From: Beijerinckiaceae bacterium
GTDB lineage: Bacteria; Pseudomonadota; Alphaproteobacteria; Rhizobiales; Beijerinckiaceae
Direction of reading: 5' to 3'
Length of the DNA: 39,078 nucleotides
Assembly (NCBI GenBank): GCA_006514895.1
Contig: VDMG01000267.1
Coordinates: forward strand, 1 to 39,078
Part shown: piece after piece, positions 1 to 8,950 of the stretch
Layout: each line of letters starts with the position of its first letter
Position numbering within the stretch: the first letter of the stretch is position 1
Notes under the pieces: generated by a model
What the model saw: the letters and a program-made list of their open reading frames with translations, nothing else
What the model was told of the DNA's origin: nothing
Database searches by the model: none
Position numbers and translations under genes: made by a program

Positions 1-810
1 CCGCAGGAGCGGATCGTGCGGCGGGCCTTCACTGAGCGCCACGGCGCGCCGCAGCCTCGCCGGATTTGGCGCTAAGCCGATAAGCGGGTGCAGCAGCCCA
101 TCGGCGCAGAATTCCGCGCAGACTTCCACGGCTCTGCGCGCGCGAAGCAACTTCAGAAGCTCGGCGCGGATTCTTTCGCGCGAGAGGCGGGCAAGGCCCT
201 TCCTTTGACGGATAGCCGCCGAACGTCCGGCGGAATCGAGCGGGCCTTCGCCGAAATCGGCCGAAAAGCGAAAGAAGCGCAGGATGCGCAGATAGTCCTC
301 CTTGATGCGCCGCGCGGGCTCGCCGATGAAACGCACTTTTCGCGCCGCGATGTCGGCAAGGCCGCCGGTGTAATCGAAGAGCCGTCCATCGCATGTCATC
401 GAAAGCGCGTTCATTGTAAAATCGCGGCGCAGGGCATCCGCCTTGAAATCACGGCCGAAGCGAACGGTCGCATGACGGCCATCGGCTTCTATGTCCTCAC
501 GCAAGGTTGTCACTTCAAAAGTCTTTTCCCCCGCAAGCAGGGTTACGGTGCCATGTTGAAAGCCGGTCGGAATGGCGCGAATGCCCGCCGCTTTCGCCCG
601 CGCCATGACCGCCTCCGGCAAAAGCGTGGTCGCCAGATCGATCTCGCCGGCTGTCCTGCCGAAGAGAGAATCGCGCAGGGCGCCGCCGACAATGCGGGTT
701 TCCTCGCCTGCATGATCCAGCGCGGCCAAAACGGCGCGCAAGGCTTGATCGCCGAACAGGGCCGAAAGCGCATTGGGCGCCGCGATGCCCCGGTCTTCCG
801 CCGGGCTCAT
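1..810 (-). CDS. cca: CCA tRNA nucleotidyltransferase, 3' end outside window
   Basis: Adds or repairs the 3'-CCA of tRNAs in the cytoplasm from CTP and ATP. The frame reads from the ATG at 810 to the left edge with no stop (about 270 residues; the family is about 400). It begins MSPAEDRGIAAPNALSALFG. The nucleotidyltransferase fold is clear: IVGGALRDSLFGR near residues 40-52, then GEIDLAT, DALRRDFTMNAL near 130-141, and the tRNA-binding region RIKEDYLRILRFFRFSADFG. The metal-binding DxD appears as ExD (GEIDLAT), which I believe also occurs in rhizobial homologues. Its ATG overlaps the upstream DUF6111 stop as ATGA, so the genes are translationally coupled. Other frames over this stretch are shadows. 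The family is certain. Confidence 0.9.
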   Translation of the reverse strand, partial: MSPAEDRGIAAPNALSALFGDQALRAVLAALDHAGEETRIVGGALRDSLFGRTAGEIDLATTLLPEAVMARAKAAGIRAIPTGFQHGTVTLLAGEKTFEVTTLREDIEADGRHATVRFGRDFKADALRRDFTMNALSMTCDGRLFDYTGGLADIAARKVRFIGEPARRIKEDYLRILRFFRFSADFGEGPLDSAGRSAAIRQRKGLARLSRERIRAELLKLLRARRAVEVCAEFCADGLLHPLIGLAPNPARLRRAVALSEGPPHDPLLR

Positions 811-1067
811 TGCAAACGCCCTGGCACCAGCCGGCCATTCTCTATATGGGCCGGTATGTAAGCGCCCTCGTGGCGCGGCGCGAGAATGCCGAAGGCAAGC
901 ATGCCCGTGACGGCGATCGCAAGACCCGCCAAGGTCAGCGTCGAGACGGCGCCCTTGGTCCAATGCTCGATCGTGAAAGGATATTTTTGACGCAAAGCAA
1001 GATAGACCGCGTAGGCGGCGAAGGGGGAGGCAAACAGCAGAACTGGGTCGAGGACGGCACGCCACAT
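807..1067 (-). CDS. DUF6111-like small membrane protein
   Basis: An 86-residue protein starting MWRAVLDPVLLFASPFAAY. It has two hydrophobic helices, roughly residues 5-26 and 40-62, and a short polar tail ending HIENGRLVPGRLQ, so it should sit in the inner membrane. I chose the ATG at 1067 because it overlaps the upstream stop as TGATG and matches the usual family start; an in-frame start at 1121 would overlap that gene by 55 bases. Members of this family typically lie between a NUDIX hydrolase and cca in Hyphomicrobiales, as here. No biochemical role is known to me. Confidence 0.75.
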   Translation of the reverse strand: MWRAVLDPVLLFASPFAAYAVYLALRQKYPFTIEHWTKGAVSTLTLAGLAIAVTGMLAFGILAPRHEGAYIPAHIENGRLVPGRLQ

Positions 1068-1570
1068 CAGCCATAAAGCCTTTCGTAGAGATTGCGCAAA
1101 ATGCCCGCGGTTACGCCCCAAATATTCCGGCCGCCATAGGGCATCGCATGGAAACGGCGGATTTTTCCTTCAACCTCCTTATGGTGCAGCGCGTGATTGG
1201 CGGTGTCCATGAGAAAAGCGAAAGGCACCTCGAAGGCCTCTCCGGCCGAGGCCGCGCAGCTCCACGGCAAGGAAAGGGCGTCCTCGACCTTTACGCCGGC
1301 TTTCTCGACAGGGGTAACGAGAACATAGCCGTCGGGGTCTTTCCGCAAAATGGTCGAAAAGAGCCGCACGAGGGCGGGCCGGGCGATCGGGGTACCGCAG
1401 TAAAACCAAGTCCCGTCGCGGGCAATCCGCATCTCGATATCGCCGCAAAAGGGCGGATTCCATTGCTCCACCGGCGGCATGGCCGTGGCCAAGCTTTCCG
1501 TATCCAACTCCGAGCTCGTCGCGCCAATTCCGGCCTGCTGTTTACATTTGGCGAGAAACTCTTCGGCCAT
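1067..1570 (-). pseudogene. DUF1285 / NUDIX CoA-pyrophosphatase deletion fusion
   Basis: A 167-codon frame starts MAEEFLAKCKQQ with a GGAG site 5 bases upstream. Residues ~35-85 (PPVEQWNPPFCGDIEMRIA, then DGYVLVTPVEKAGVKVEDA) are the N-terminal half of a DUF1285 protein. From ~105 the sequence is the end of a NUDIX CoA pyrophosphatase (AFEVPFAFLMD, then NIWGVTAGILRNLYERLYG). The NUDIX box GX5EX7REUXEEXGU is absent, as is the C-terminal half of DUF1285. At the junction the next frame reads PFLAVELRGLG, the expected DUF1285 continuation, so one base was lost as well as a larger block, and together they restore an open frame. Homologues normally lie side by side as separate genes. NUDIX activity should be lost; any residual function is unknown. 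Confidence 0.8.
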
Positions 1571-1775
1571 AATCTCCGCCCCATTGCCGTGGGATGATTG
1601 AAATGTCGGTTCGGAGGTGCAAAAAGCATTGCTCCGGATCGCCAAGGTGGTTTTGATCGTCACCTCGCCGGCTATACAGCTATCATGGTAATGCAAGCCA
1701 GTTCCGCGCAGGCGGCGTTGAAACTGCGGTTCATTGATGCAAATTGATGCAACAAGCCAAAAGGCCAATAAACCC
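1571..1775. promoter_or_regulatory. Divergent intergenic region
   Basis: About 205 bases separate the DUF1285-type gene (minus) from moxR (plus) and must hold both promoters. The stretch is AT-richer than its neighbours around 1725-1775. I cannot assign -35/-10 boxes with confidence. An open frame crosses it on the minus strand from 1879, but that would overlap moxR and lacks the family start. Confidence 0.4.
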
Positions 1776-2777
1776 ATGCCGGAAATAATCACGGCTTCGC
1801 TCGAAGCCGCCATGGCGCGCACAGCCGAGTCCACGCTGGAACGGATCGCCGCGGCGCGGAGTTCGATCGAGACCGTCATCTTCGGTCAGACGGAAGTCAT
1901 CGAACAGACCCTGGTCACGCTCCTTTCGGGCGGCCACGGCTTGCTCGTCGGCGTGCCGGGTCTCGCCAAAACCAAGCTTGTCGAAACGCTTGGCGCCGTC
2001 CTCGGCTTGGATACGCGCCGCGTCCAGTTCACACCGGATTTGATGCCCGCGGATATTCTGGGCTCCGAAGTCCTCGAGGAAGCCGCCGGCGGGCGCCGAA
2101 GTTTCCGCTTCGTCCGGGGACCCGTATTCGCCCAATTGCTCATGGCCGACGAAATCAACCGGGCAAGTCCCAGGACCCAATCGGCGCTGCTCCAGGCGAT
2201 GCAGGAATACCACGTCTCCGTCGCCGGCGAACGGCACGATCTGCCGCGCCCCTTTCATGTGCTCGCAACGCAAAATCCGCTTGAGCAGGAGGGCACCTAT
2301 CCCCTGCCCGAGGCCCAGCTCGATCGCTTTCTCATGCAAATCGACGTCGCCTATCCCGATCGCGCGGCTGAGCGCCGGATTCTAATCGAGACGACGGGCG
2401 ACACGAGTGTCGAAGCAAAATCCGCGATGAGCGCCGAGGATCTCATGGCGGCACAGCGGCTCGTGCGCCGGCTTCCGGCCGGAGAAAGCGTGGTCGAAGC
2501 CATTCTCGATCTTGTCCGGCAAGCGCGCCCCGGCGAGGGAGACCCAAAGGTCACCCAGCATATCGCCTGGGGTCCAGGACCCCGCGCGGCACAGGCCTTG
2601 ATGCTCGCGACCCGCGCCCGCGCCCTTCTCGGCGGCCGGCTTTCGCCTTCCCTCGACGATGTCGCGGCGCTCGCCGTCCCGGTGCTCAAGCATCGCATGG
2701 CGCTCACTTTCGCCGCGCGCGCCGAGGGCCTCAGCGTGAGCGATCTTGTCGCCCAGCTGGCCGGCCGGGCCGGTTGA
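1776..2777 (+). CDS. MoxR-family AAA+ ATPase
   Basis: A 333-residue AAA+ ATPase of the MoxR type, a chaperone class that works with VWA-domain partners to mature or insert cofactors into complexes. Walker A is GVPGLAKTK (residues ~59-67) and Walker B is LLMADEIN (~121-128). Sensor 1 follows as HVLATQNPLEQEGTYPLPEA, with the AAA lid domain after it. I chose the ATG at 1776 (MPEIITASLEAAMAR) over the in-frame start at 1734 because it matches usual family starts. The gene is followed after 3 bases by a DUF58 gene, then a large membrane gene: the standard MoxR/VWA operon. The client complex cannot be read from the sequence. Intact. Confidence 0.93.
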   Translation: MPEIITASLEAAMARTAESTLERIAAARSSIETVIFGQTEVIEQTLVTLLSGGHGLLVGVPGLAKTKLVETLGAVLGLDTRRVQFTPDLMPADILGSEVLEEAAGGRRSFRFVRGPVFAQLLMADEINRASPRTQSALLQAMQEYHVSVAGERHDLPRPFHVLATQNPLEQEGTYPLPEAQLDRFLMQIDVAYPDRAAERRILIETTGDTSVEAKSAMSAEDLMAAQRLVRRLPAGESVVEAILDLVRQARPGEGDPKVTQHIAWGPGPRAAQALMLATRARALLGGRLSPSLDDVAALAVPVLKHRMALTFAARAEGLSVSDLVAQLAGRAG

Positions 2778-2780
2778 CCG

Positions 2781-3731
2781 ATGCCCACGGTCCGGCTTCT
2801 TGAGAAAAATGAAAGCCGCGCCGGGCGCCGCCACCAGAATCATGCGCTTGAATTGGCGCGGCGTTTCCCCGGCCTCTGCGCGAGCGCGAAAGAGGCCGCC
2901 GCGAGCGTCATGCATGGCGTCCATGGAAGAAGGCGCGCGGGCGCCGGCGAGAACTTCTGGCAATTTCGCCCCTTCGTCGCAGGCGAGGCGGCGAGCCGCA
3001 TCGATTGGCGCCGATCGGCAAAGGACGATCGCCTCTATGTGCGCGAGCGGGAATGGGAGGCGGCGCATACGGTTTACATCTGGATCGACCGCTCCGCCTC
3101 CATGTGGTTTGCCTCCGAGCTCGCGTTGCAGCCAAAAATCGATCGCGCGCTCGTTCTCGGCCTCGCGAGCGCCGATCTTCTCGTGCGCGGCGGCGAACGC
3201 GTTGGACTTCTTGGCCTCACCCCCGCTTTCGCCGTCAGGCATATCGTCGAACGCTTCGCGGAAGTTTTGCTGGCGCAGGAGAGCGCAGCCGGTTACGTGC
3301 CGGAAGAGCTTCCCGCGCGAATAAACCTTCCGCGCGGTGCGAAGGCTATTCTGATCGGCGACTTTCTTTCCGATCCGGCGGAAATTTCGGCCACGATCGC
3401 GGGCATTTCCGCGCGCGGCGCGCGTGGACACCTCGTCATGATCGCCGATCCGGTCGAGGAGACTTTTCCTTTTGCCGGCAATACCGAATTCGCCGATGTC
3501 GATTCGCCGGCGCGGTTACGCGTGGGCAAGGCGGAGACGTTTCGCGAAGAGTACATTCGCCGCCTCGCCTTGCATCGCGATGCCATTGCCGCATCCGTGC
3601 GTGCGCGCGACTGGACTTTGACGGTGCACCGGACCGACCGGCCCGCCACCTTGGCCTTGCTCGCCCTGCGAGTCCAGCTCGACGCCTATCCTGGTTTCAA
3701 CCCGCAGGCAGAGCGAGGCGCCGCCCGCTGA
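2781..3731 (+). CDS. DUF58 (VWA-like) protein
   Basis: A 316-residue DUF58 protein, the usual partner of MoxR ATPases. The family motif FRPFVAGEAASRIDWRRSA lies at ~62-80, followed by the beta strand and metal-ion motif WIDRSASM at ~101-108, a degenerate MIDAS (DxSxS) of a von Willebrand A fold. The C-terminal half continues the VWA-like domain (AILIGDFLSDP). There is no membrane segment, so it is probably cytoplasmic or peripheral. The start lies 3 bases after the moxR stop and the stop overlaps the next start as TGATG, so the operon is tightly coupled. The role is inferred from the family: a substrate adaptor for the ATPase. Confidence 0.9.
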   Translation: MPTVRLLEKNESRAGRRHQNHALELARRFPGLCASAKEAAASVMHGVHGRRRAGAGENFWQFRPFVAGEAASRIDWRRSAKDDRLYVREREWEAAHTVYIWIDRSASMWFASELALQPKIDRALVLGLASADLLVRGGERVGLLGLTPAFAVRHIVERFAEVLLAQESAAGYVPEELPARINLPRGAKAILIGDFLSDPAEISATIAGISARGARGHLVMIADPVEETFPFAGNTEFADVDSPARLRVGKAETFREEYIRRLALHRDAIAASVRARDWTLTVHRTDRPATLALLALRVQLDAYPGFNPQAERGAAR

Positions 3732-6532
3732 TGTCCGGCATTCCGCTCGCTTTCACTTATCCTTTTGTCCTCGCCGCGCTCGCGGGCCTGCCGCTCTTGT
3801 ATTTTCTGTTGCGGATCACGCCGCCGCGCCCGGCGCTCGTGCCGTTTCCGCCGCTGCGGCTCATCTTAAATCTTCGCCCGAGGGACGAGACCGCGTCGCG
3901 CACGCCTTGGTGGCTACTCCTTTTGCGCCTCACCATCGCGGCCTGCCTCATTTTCGCGATGGCGGGACCGGTCTTAAACCCGCTGGCCGCGGGGACACAA
4001 GCGGGGCCCTTGCTCATCGTGTTGGACAATGGCTGGCCTTCGGCGCCAAGCTGGGAGCGCCGAATCGCCGCCGCGGCACGCCGAATCGAAGCGGCCAGGC
4101 AAAGTTCGCAGCTCGCCGCCGTTGTTGCGACATCGGAGGGCTCCCGCGACATCGGGCCTCTCGATGCGGCCAAGGCGCAAGATCGCCTGCGGGTGCTGAA
4201 ACCCGTACCGTTTGTCCCCGGCCGGCTGCCGGTTCTCGCCGCGATCGAAAAATATGCCGCGACGCATCCAAAGCCTGCCATTGTCTGGATCGCCGATGGA
4301 GTTGATCGCGGCGACGCGCGGGAGTTCGCGGGCAAGCTTGCGGATGTTTCCAGTAAACTTACTCTCGTGACGGATAGAACCTCCGTGCGCGCGCTCGCGG
4401 GCGCACAAAACCAAACCGGCAGTCTCGATGTGCGCGTGCTCCGCGCGGGCACTTTCAGTCCCGAACAGGGAGTTGTCCGCGCGCTCGACCGCAAGGGGCT
4501 CGCGCTTGGCGACGCTTCTTTCGATTTCGCCGGGGCAAACGAGGCGCAAGCCAAATTCGAGATGCCGGTCGAATTGCGCAACGAAATCGCCCGTCTCGAA
4601 ATCGCCGGCGAACATTCGGCAGCGGCGGTTTACCTTCTCGACGAGCGCTGGCGCCGCCGTCGCGCCGGCCTTGTCAGCGGCGAAACCTCGGACGTCGCGC
4701 AGCCGCTGCTCGCGCCGACCTATTATCTCACCAAGGCTCTCGCCCCTTTCGCCGACGTGCGCGAGGCAAGCCCTTCCGCCACCGATCCGGTGCGATCGCT
4801 CCTCGACGATCATGTCGCAATCATGATCCTGGCCGATGTCGGCATGGTTCCCGGGGAGGCGCATGACGCTCTCGCCCGTTTTGTCGAGGACGGCGGCATC
4901 CTCGTGCGGTTTGCCGGAACCCATCTCGCAGCGGCCTCCGGCGATCTCGTCCCGGTGAGGCTGCGCCGGGGCGGCCGCGTGCTGGGCGGGGCGATGTCGT
5001 GGGATACGCCAAAACAACTTGCGCCTTTCAACAGGGAGAGTCCATTCTACGGCTTGGCGGTCCCCGCCGAGGTCACCGTGACGCGTCAGGTTCTGGCCGA
5101 GCCGGACCCCGGCCTCTCGGCCAAGACCTGGGCGCGGCTTTCGGATGGAACCCCGCTCGTGACCGCCACGCGGCAAGGCAAGGGAATGATCATTTTGTTC
5201 CATGTCACGGCGGACACGACCTGGTCGAACCTGCCGCTCTCGGGATTGTTCGTCGATATGCTACGCAAAATCATTGCCCTGTCGGGGGAAACAGCAAAGG
5301 AAACGGACGCGCAAGCTCCTGCCGGAACGAAAGACCAGCAAGCGGCCGTCCTCGCACCGGAGCGGACCCTCGACGGTTTCGGCGTTCTCGGGGCGCCGCC
5401 GCCGGACGCGACCGCCATCCCCGCCGGGTTCGAAGGCACTGCCTTGCCCGAACATCCGCCGGGCTTTTATGGTCCGGCTGATGGGCTTGTCGCCGTCAAT
5501 GCCTTGGGACCGCAGGACACGCTCAAGGAGGCGGATTATTCCGGCTTTGGTTTTGTCAACGAGCCTTTGGGCGAAAAAGGCCCGGCCGATCTGAAACCCT
5601 GGCTCATCGCCGCCGCGTTTCTTCTATTCGCCGCCGATGGTCTGGCCTCGCTGTGGCTCTCTGGCGGTTTGCGCAAAGCCGCGCGGAGTGCCCCCGCCTG
5701 TCTCGCTCTCTTTGCCCTTGGCACCTTGCTGGTGCTGGCCACGCCAACGCGGCTTGCGGCCGAGCCCGCCGCAGCAAACGCCCCGCCGGTGGATTTGGCC
5801 TCCGTGCTCAGGACACGGCTCGCTTATGTGGCGAGCGGCGATGCAAGGGTCGACGAGGTGAGCCGGCAGGGCTTGGCCAGCCTATCGCGGGTGCTGGCGC
5901 GGCGGACGTCATTGTCGCCCGGCGAGCCGGCCGCGATCGATCCCGCCCGCGACGAATTAAGTTTTTATCCGCTTCTCTATTGGCCGGTCGTCGCGACAAG
6001 ACCGCAGCCGCCGCGCGAGGCCGTCGCCAAGGCCGCCGCTTTCATGAAGCAAGGCGGCACGATTATTTTCGATACGCGCGACGCGCTCACCGCCCGCCCC
6101 GGCGGGCCGCCGACGCCGGAAGGAAAATGGCTGCGCACCCTGCTCGATGGCGTCGATGTGCCGGAGCTCGAAGCCGTTCCGGCCGATCATGTGGTGACGA
6201 AAACCTTCTATCTCCTCGATGGTTTTGTCGGCCGCTACACGAGCGGCACGACCTGGATCGAGGCGCTGCCGCCGCCGCCCGCTGATGGCAGCCCGCGCCC
6301 GGCCAGAGCCGGCGACAGCGTCTCGCCGATCATCATCACATCCAACGATCTCGCGGCAGGCTGGGCGAGCGACCCTGACGGCGACAGCCTCTATTCGCTG
6401 GTGCCGGGCGGCGAGCGCCAGCACGAACTCGCGCTGCGCGGCGGCGTCAATTTCGTGATGTACACGCTCACCGGCAATTACAAATCCGACCAGGTCCATG
6501 TGCGGGATCTTTTGGAGCGGCTGGCGCATTGA
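3731..6532 (+). CDS. BatA-like membrane protein with C-terminal DUF4159
   Basis: A 933-residue inner-membrane protein. The N-terminus (MSGIPLAFTYPFVLAALAGL) gives one helix, PWWLLLLRLTIAACLIFAMA a second near residues 60-80, and two more follow near 620-680. This is the arrangement of aerotolerance/BatA-type proteins with a degenerate VWA region (LLIVLDNGWPSA). Residues ~692-933 form a DUF4159 domain (GGTIIFDTRDAL, then a C-terminus GNYKSDQVHVRDLLERL). The ATG overlaps the DUF58 stop, which fixes the start; a much longer upstream extension of the frame is an artefact of overlap with DUF58. Intact. The operon normally continues with a ~690-aa membrane protein, but here the next sequence is unrelated. 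Confidence 0.9.
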   Translation: MSGIPLAFTYPFVLAALAGLPLLYFLLRITPPRPALVPFPPLRLILNLRPRDETASRTPWWLLLLRLTIAACLIFAMAGPVLNPLAAGTQAGPLLIVLDNGWPSAPSWERRIAAAARRIEAARQSSQLAAVVATSEGSRDIGPLDAAKAQDRLRVLKPVPFVPGRLPVLAAIEKYAATHPKPAIVWIADGVDRGDAREFAGKLADVSSKLTLVTDRTSVRALAGAQNQTGSLDVRVLRAGTFSPEQGVVRALDRKGLALGDASFDFAGANEAQAKFEMPVELRNEIARLEIAGEHSAAAVYLLDERWRRRRAGLVSGETSDVAQPLLAPTYYLTKALAPFADVREASPSATDPVRSLLDDHVAIMILADVGMVPGEAHDALARFVEDGGILVRFAGTHLAAASGDLVPVRLRRGGRVLGGAMSWDTPKQLAPFNRESPFYGLAVPAEVTVTRQVLAEPDPGLSAKTWARLSDGTPLVTATRQGKGMIILFHVTADTTWSNLPLSGLFVDMLRKIIALSGETAKETDAQAPAGTKDQQAAVLAPERTLDGFGVLGAPPPDATAIPAGFEGTALPEHPPGFYGPADGLVAVNALGPQDTLKEADYSGFGFVNEPLGEKGPADLKPWLIAAAFLLFAADGLASLWLSGGLRKAARSAPACLALFALGTLLVLATPTRLAAEPAAANAPPVDLASVLRTRLAYVASGDARVDEVSRQGLASLSRVLARRTSLSPGEPAAIDPARDELSFYPLLYWPVVATRPQPPREAVAKAAAFMKQGGTIIFDTRDALTARPGGPPTPEGKWLRTLLDGVDVPELEAVPADHVVTKTFYLLDGFVGRYTSGTTWIEALPPPPADGSPRPARAGDSVSPIIITSNDLAAGWASDPDGDSLYSLVPGGERQHELALRGGVNFVMYTLTGNYKSDQVHVRDLLERLAH

Positions 6533-6598
6533 ATAGGAGGTTCTGCAAATTTGGTAGGTTAGTTTGAAATTACCGCAGAGTTACGCCAGACGCTGCCA

Positions 6599-7177
6599 TC
6601 ATGTCGCTATTGGTCCTTTCAATTCAATTCCCTTAGTTGGTGGCTCGCGCAGAAGCCCCCCTGAAAGATACTTACGCAATTCCAGTATCTTTGCGGGATC
6701 AACCACGTACCCTTTTTTCTTAAGCCCTTCAATGACGCTATTCGAAAATGCCTCAGCGAGCGCGTCACTGGTTTGGGGCAAATCGAGATCGAAGCGGTGG
6801 CCAGAAAATCGAATTCCCTTCAGAACAAAATCGATTGCACTCCTCCCAATATTCGTCCCCTTACGCTGACTTTTATCGCGCACCGCCTTGGAGATAATAT
6901 TGGGATCAACCACGGAGTCTTGAACTTCATCAGAGATTTTCTCCAGGATGACCCAAAAAGTTCGGTAGAAAGCATCGGGAGCCCCAAAACATCGTGCGCC
7001 GACTGTATTATACCAGAAACTGCGGGCGGCTTCTTGCAACTGTGTCCGAGCCATCATCTCCGCGACCGCAGTTACGAAGCCGATCTCGATTCTACGCTTG
7101 TCCCGCTCGCCTATGGGCCCGACTCTATCGGTGCGCGCGCCTCGTGCTACGACGTTGCGTGCTTCCGCGCAAACCAC
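6599..7177 (-). CDS. Unrecognised protein, low-GC gene
   Basis: I do not recognise this 192-codon frame. The start is uncertain: GTG at 7177, or the paired ATGs near 7060 (MMARTQLQEAARSFWYNTVG). The product looks soluble, with a helical middle (FWVILEKISDEVQDSVVDP) and a charged C-terminal half (SNSVIEGLKKKGYVVDPAKI). No signal peptide or membrane helix is visible. Codon use is clearly AT-richer than that of flanking genes, suggesting transfer. It lies directly after the broken MoxR operon and convergent to it, next to a degraded caspase-like gene on the same strand, so it may itself be a remnant. Confidence 0.55.
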   Translation of the reverse strand: MVCAEARNVVARGARTDRVGPIGERDKRRIEIGFVTAVAEMMARTQLQEAARSFWYNTVGARCFGAPDAFYRTFWVILEKISDEVQDSVVDPNIISKAVRDKSQRKGTNIGRSAIDFVLKGIRFSGHRFDLDLPQTSDALAEAFSNSVIEGLKKKGYVVDPAKILELRKYLSGGLLREPPTKGIELKGPIAT

Positions 7178-7204
7178 CTCGTCTCAAGCCGCCGGACGTA
7201 TGAG

Positions 7205-8950
7205 GCCTTGTAAGGTTTTCGGCCCCAATCGGACAAAAATGTTTCAAGTGAACCTGCTGCGGCAATCGCGGCTGCTGAACCTGCTGCGGCAATCGCTGCT
7301 GCTGGGGGTGGGATGGTTTCGGCATCATGGCGGGGCCAGCCCCGCGTCACAGGCCTGCCGTTGACATTTGATGGCGCGAGACGGTTGTGTGGCGGCACCT
7401 GTCCCGTGGGCGGTTTTTCAATGATTGCTGCCCCGCCGGTGAAAGCGTTCCGGACGGCGTGACCCGGCCCGTCTTTGCACCTTTTGTGGCGCCCGTCCCA
7501 CCAGTCACTGGGGAAAGCCCCTGGCCGCCGGGTAAGGCATGACCCGCGGGTGTTTTGTTCTGCGATGCTGCGCCCCCCGGCAATGGCTTGCCGTTCGCGC
7601 CAGGGGCCTGGCCACGGGCGGCGCCACCACATAGGCGGGTGGATTGATCCAAACCGGGACCGGCACGAACACCGGAACCGGCAACAGAAAGAGTCCATCC
7701 GGCGGCGGTGGCGGAATGACGAGATAGGCCGGCGGCGGCGCCAGGAAGACGATCGGCGGCGGCGGCACGAAACCGAACACCGGATCACTGAAGACAAGCA
7801 GCGGACGATCGACGTAAACGATCTCCGCCGGCGGCGGTGGCGGAACGTCGTAGACGATTGGAACAAAAGACGGCGGCGGCTCCACGGCGGCTGCCAGAGC
7901 GTCGAGCTGCCAGCGCGCCTCATCCCCATGCGGGCCGCGCGGATAGCGGCTCAGATAGGACCAATAGGCGTCCGGCGTACCGATGCGGCAGGTGTGCCGC
8001 CAAGTGAGAGCTTCGCGGCGGGCGGCCAGCAGGGCACGGACGCGATTTGCCAAGGGATCGTCTGAGTAAGCGGCGAGAAAGTCCTCATAGCCTTGCAGCG
8101 TATCCCGCTCGATCGCGGCGGCGTATGCGTCCTGCGCGCTGAGTTCGCGGAGAGGCTGCGACCGCATCGCGGTGACTCGGTCCGCCGCAAGGGCCGGGGG
8201 TTGCGCGTCCGGCGCCCGCTCGAAGTAGACGAGCGGCACTGCGATTCTTGACGTGTCCCAGGGCACCTGCGCGCCCTTTGTCTCTTCGTTGACGCGCAGA
8301 CGCACGCCGTCGAAAACGTCCGAAGGCGGCAGGCCGCCTTCCCCGGATCATTTCGGTACGCGCCCGTGCATAGGCGCCATAGGGCCCGCTTTCGGGGGCG
8401 CGACCGTGCCTGGCGTCGCATTGAAAGCCAGGAGCATGTTCGGCTCGGCGTCAGTGAGCGCCAGTCCGCCGGCCAGGGGCGGACCCGACTTCGCGAAAGG
8501 CGAAACTCTCGCTAGTGGAAGCCCGGCGAGCCGCTTTGTATAATCGGAGACGCGTAGCGCTTCGACCCCCACGTCCTGGGCCGACACGATCTTCGCGTCC
8601 ACCGGCACGAAATAGTTTTCGCCTTCGAACTGCAGGCCGTAACCGGCGAGATACACGAACGCCACAGTATCCGGTCCCGATGCCTGCGCCTTATCAAGAA
8701 AATCCCGGAATGCCGCGCGCAAGGATTCGCCATCGAGGTCGCGCGCGCCGGTGACGTCGAATCCCGCCGCTTGCAAGGTCTGGGCGATGACGCCTGCGTC
8801 ATTGGCCGGCGTGGCGAGCGGCCCCGCCTGATAGGCTGCGTTGCCAACCACGAAGGCGATACGTTTTTCGGTTTCCGCCCGCGAAGGCGATGCGAAAGCC
8901 AGCAACACGAGCGCAAAGCAAGCAGGCAACAGTTTGGATTTGATTTTCAT
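7205..8950 (-). pseudogene. Caspase-like (peptidase C14 fold) secreted protein, broken
   Basis: Starts at 8950 with a signal peptide (MKIKSKLLPACFALVLLAF, cleavage near SRA-ET) and a caspase-type domain: RIAFVVGNAAYQ, LATPANDAGVIAQTLQAAGF, then FVYLAGYGLQFEGENYFVPV. The catalytic His position of AGHG is Tyr here. The block that should carry the LDA(C/A)R-type motif is missing (text jumps from LAGLPLARV to SPFAKSG). Translation then shifts frame near 8365 and again near 8345, continues as GGLPPSDVFDGVRLRVNE, a region LQGYEDFLAAYSDDP, and a Pro-rich tail (VFGFVPPPPIVFLAPPP), and shifts again near 7600 and 7420. At least four lesions make it a pseudogene. Tyr instead of His suggests the ancestor was already a pseudo-enzyme. 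The left limit is approximate. Confidence 0.8.
7251..7304. repeat. 27-bp tandem repeat, two units
   Basis: Units 7251-7277 and 7278-7304 both begin AACCTGCTGCGGCAATCGC and differ at one or two bases near the end. On the minus strand they read as an Ala-rich duplicated peptide (AAAIAAAGS type) at the end of the decayed caspase-like gene. Replication slippage explains it. Confidence 0.85.

Noticed and set aside
7251-7304. Possible CRISPR-like repeat
   Set aside because: Two directly abutting units with no spacers and within a decayed coding region; simple slippage duplication.
7475-8065. 196-codon plus-strand frame rich in Arg and His
   Set aside because: Antisense to the Pro-rich tail of the caspase-like remnant; composition follows from that repeat-rich sequence.
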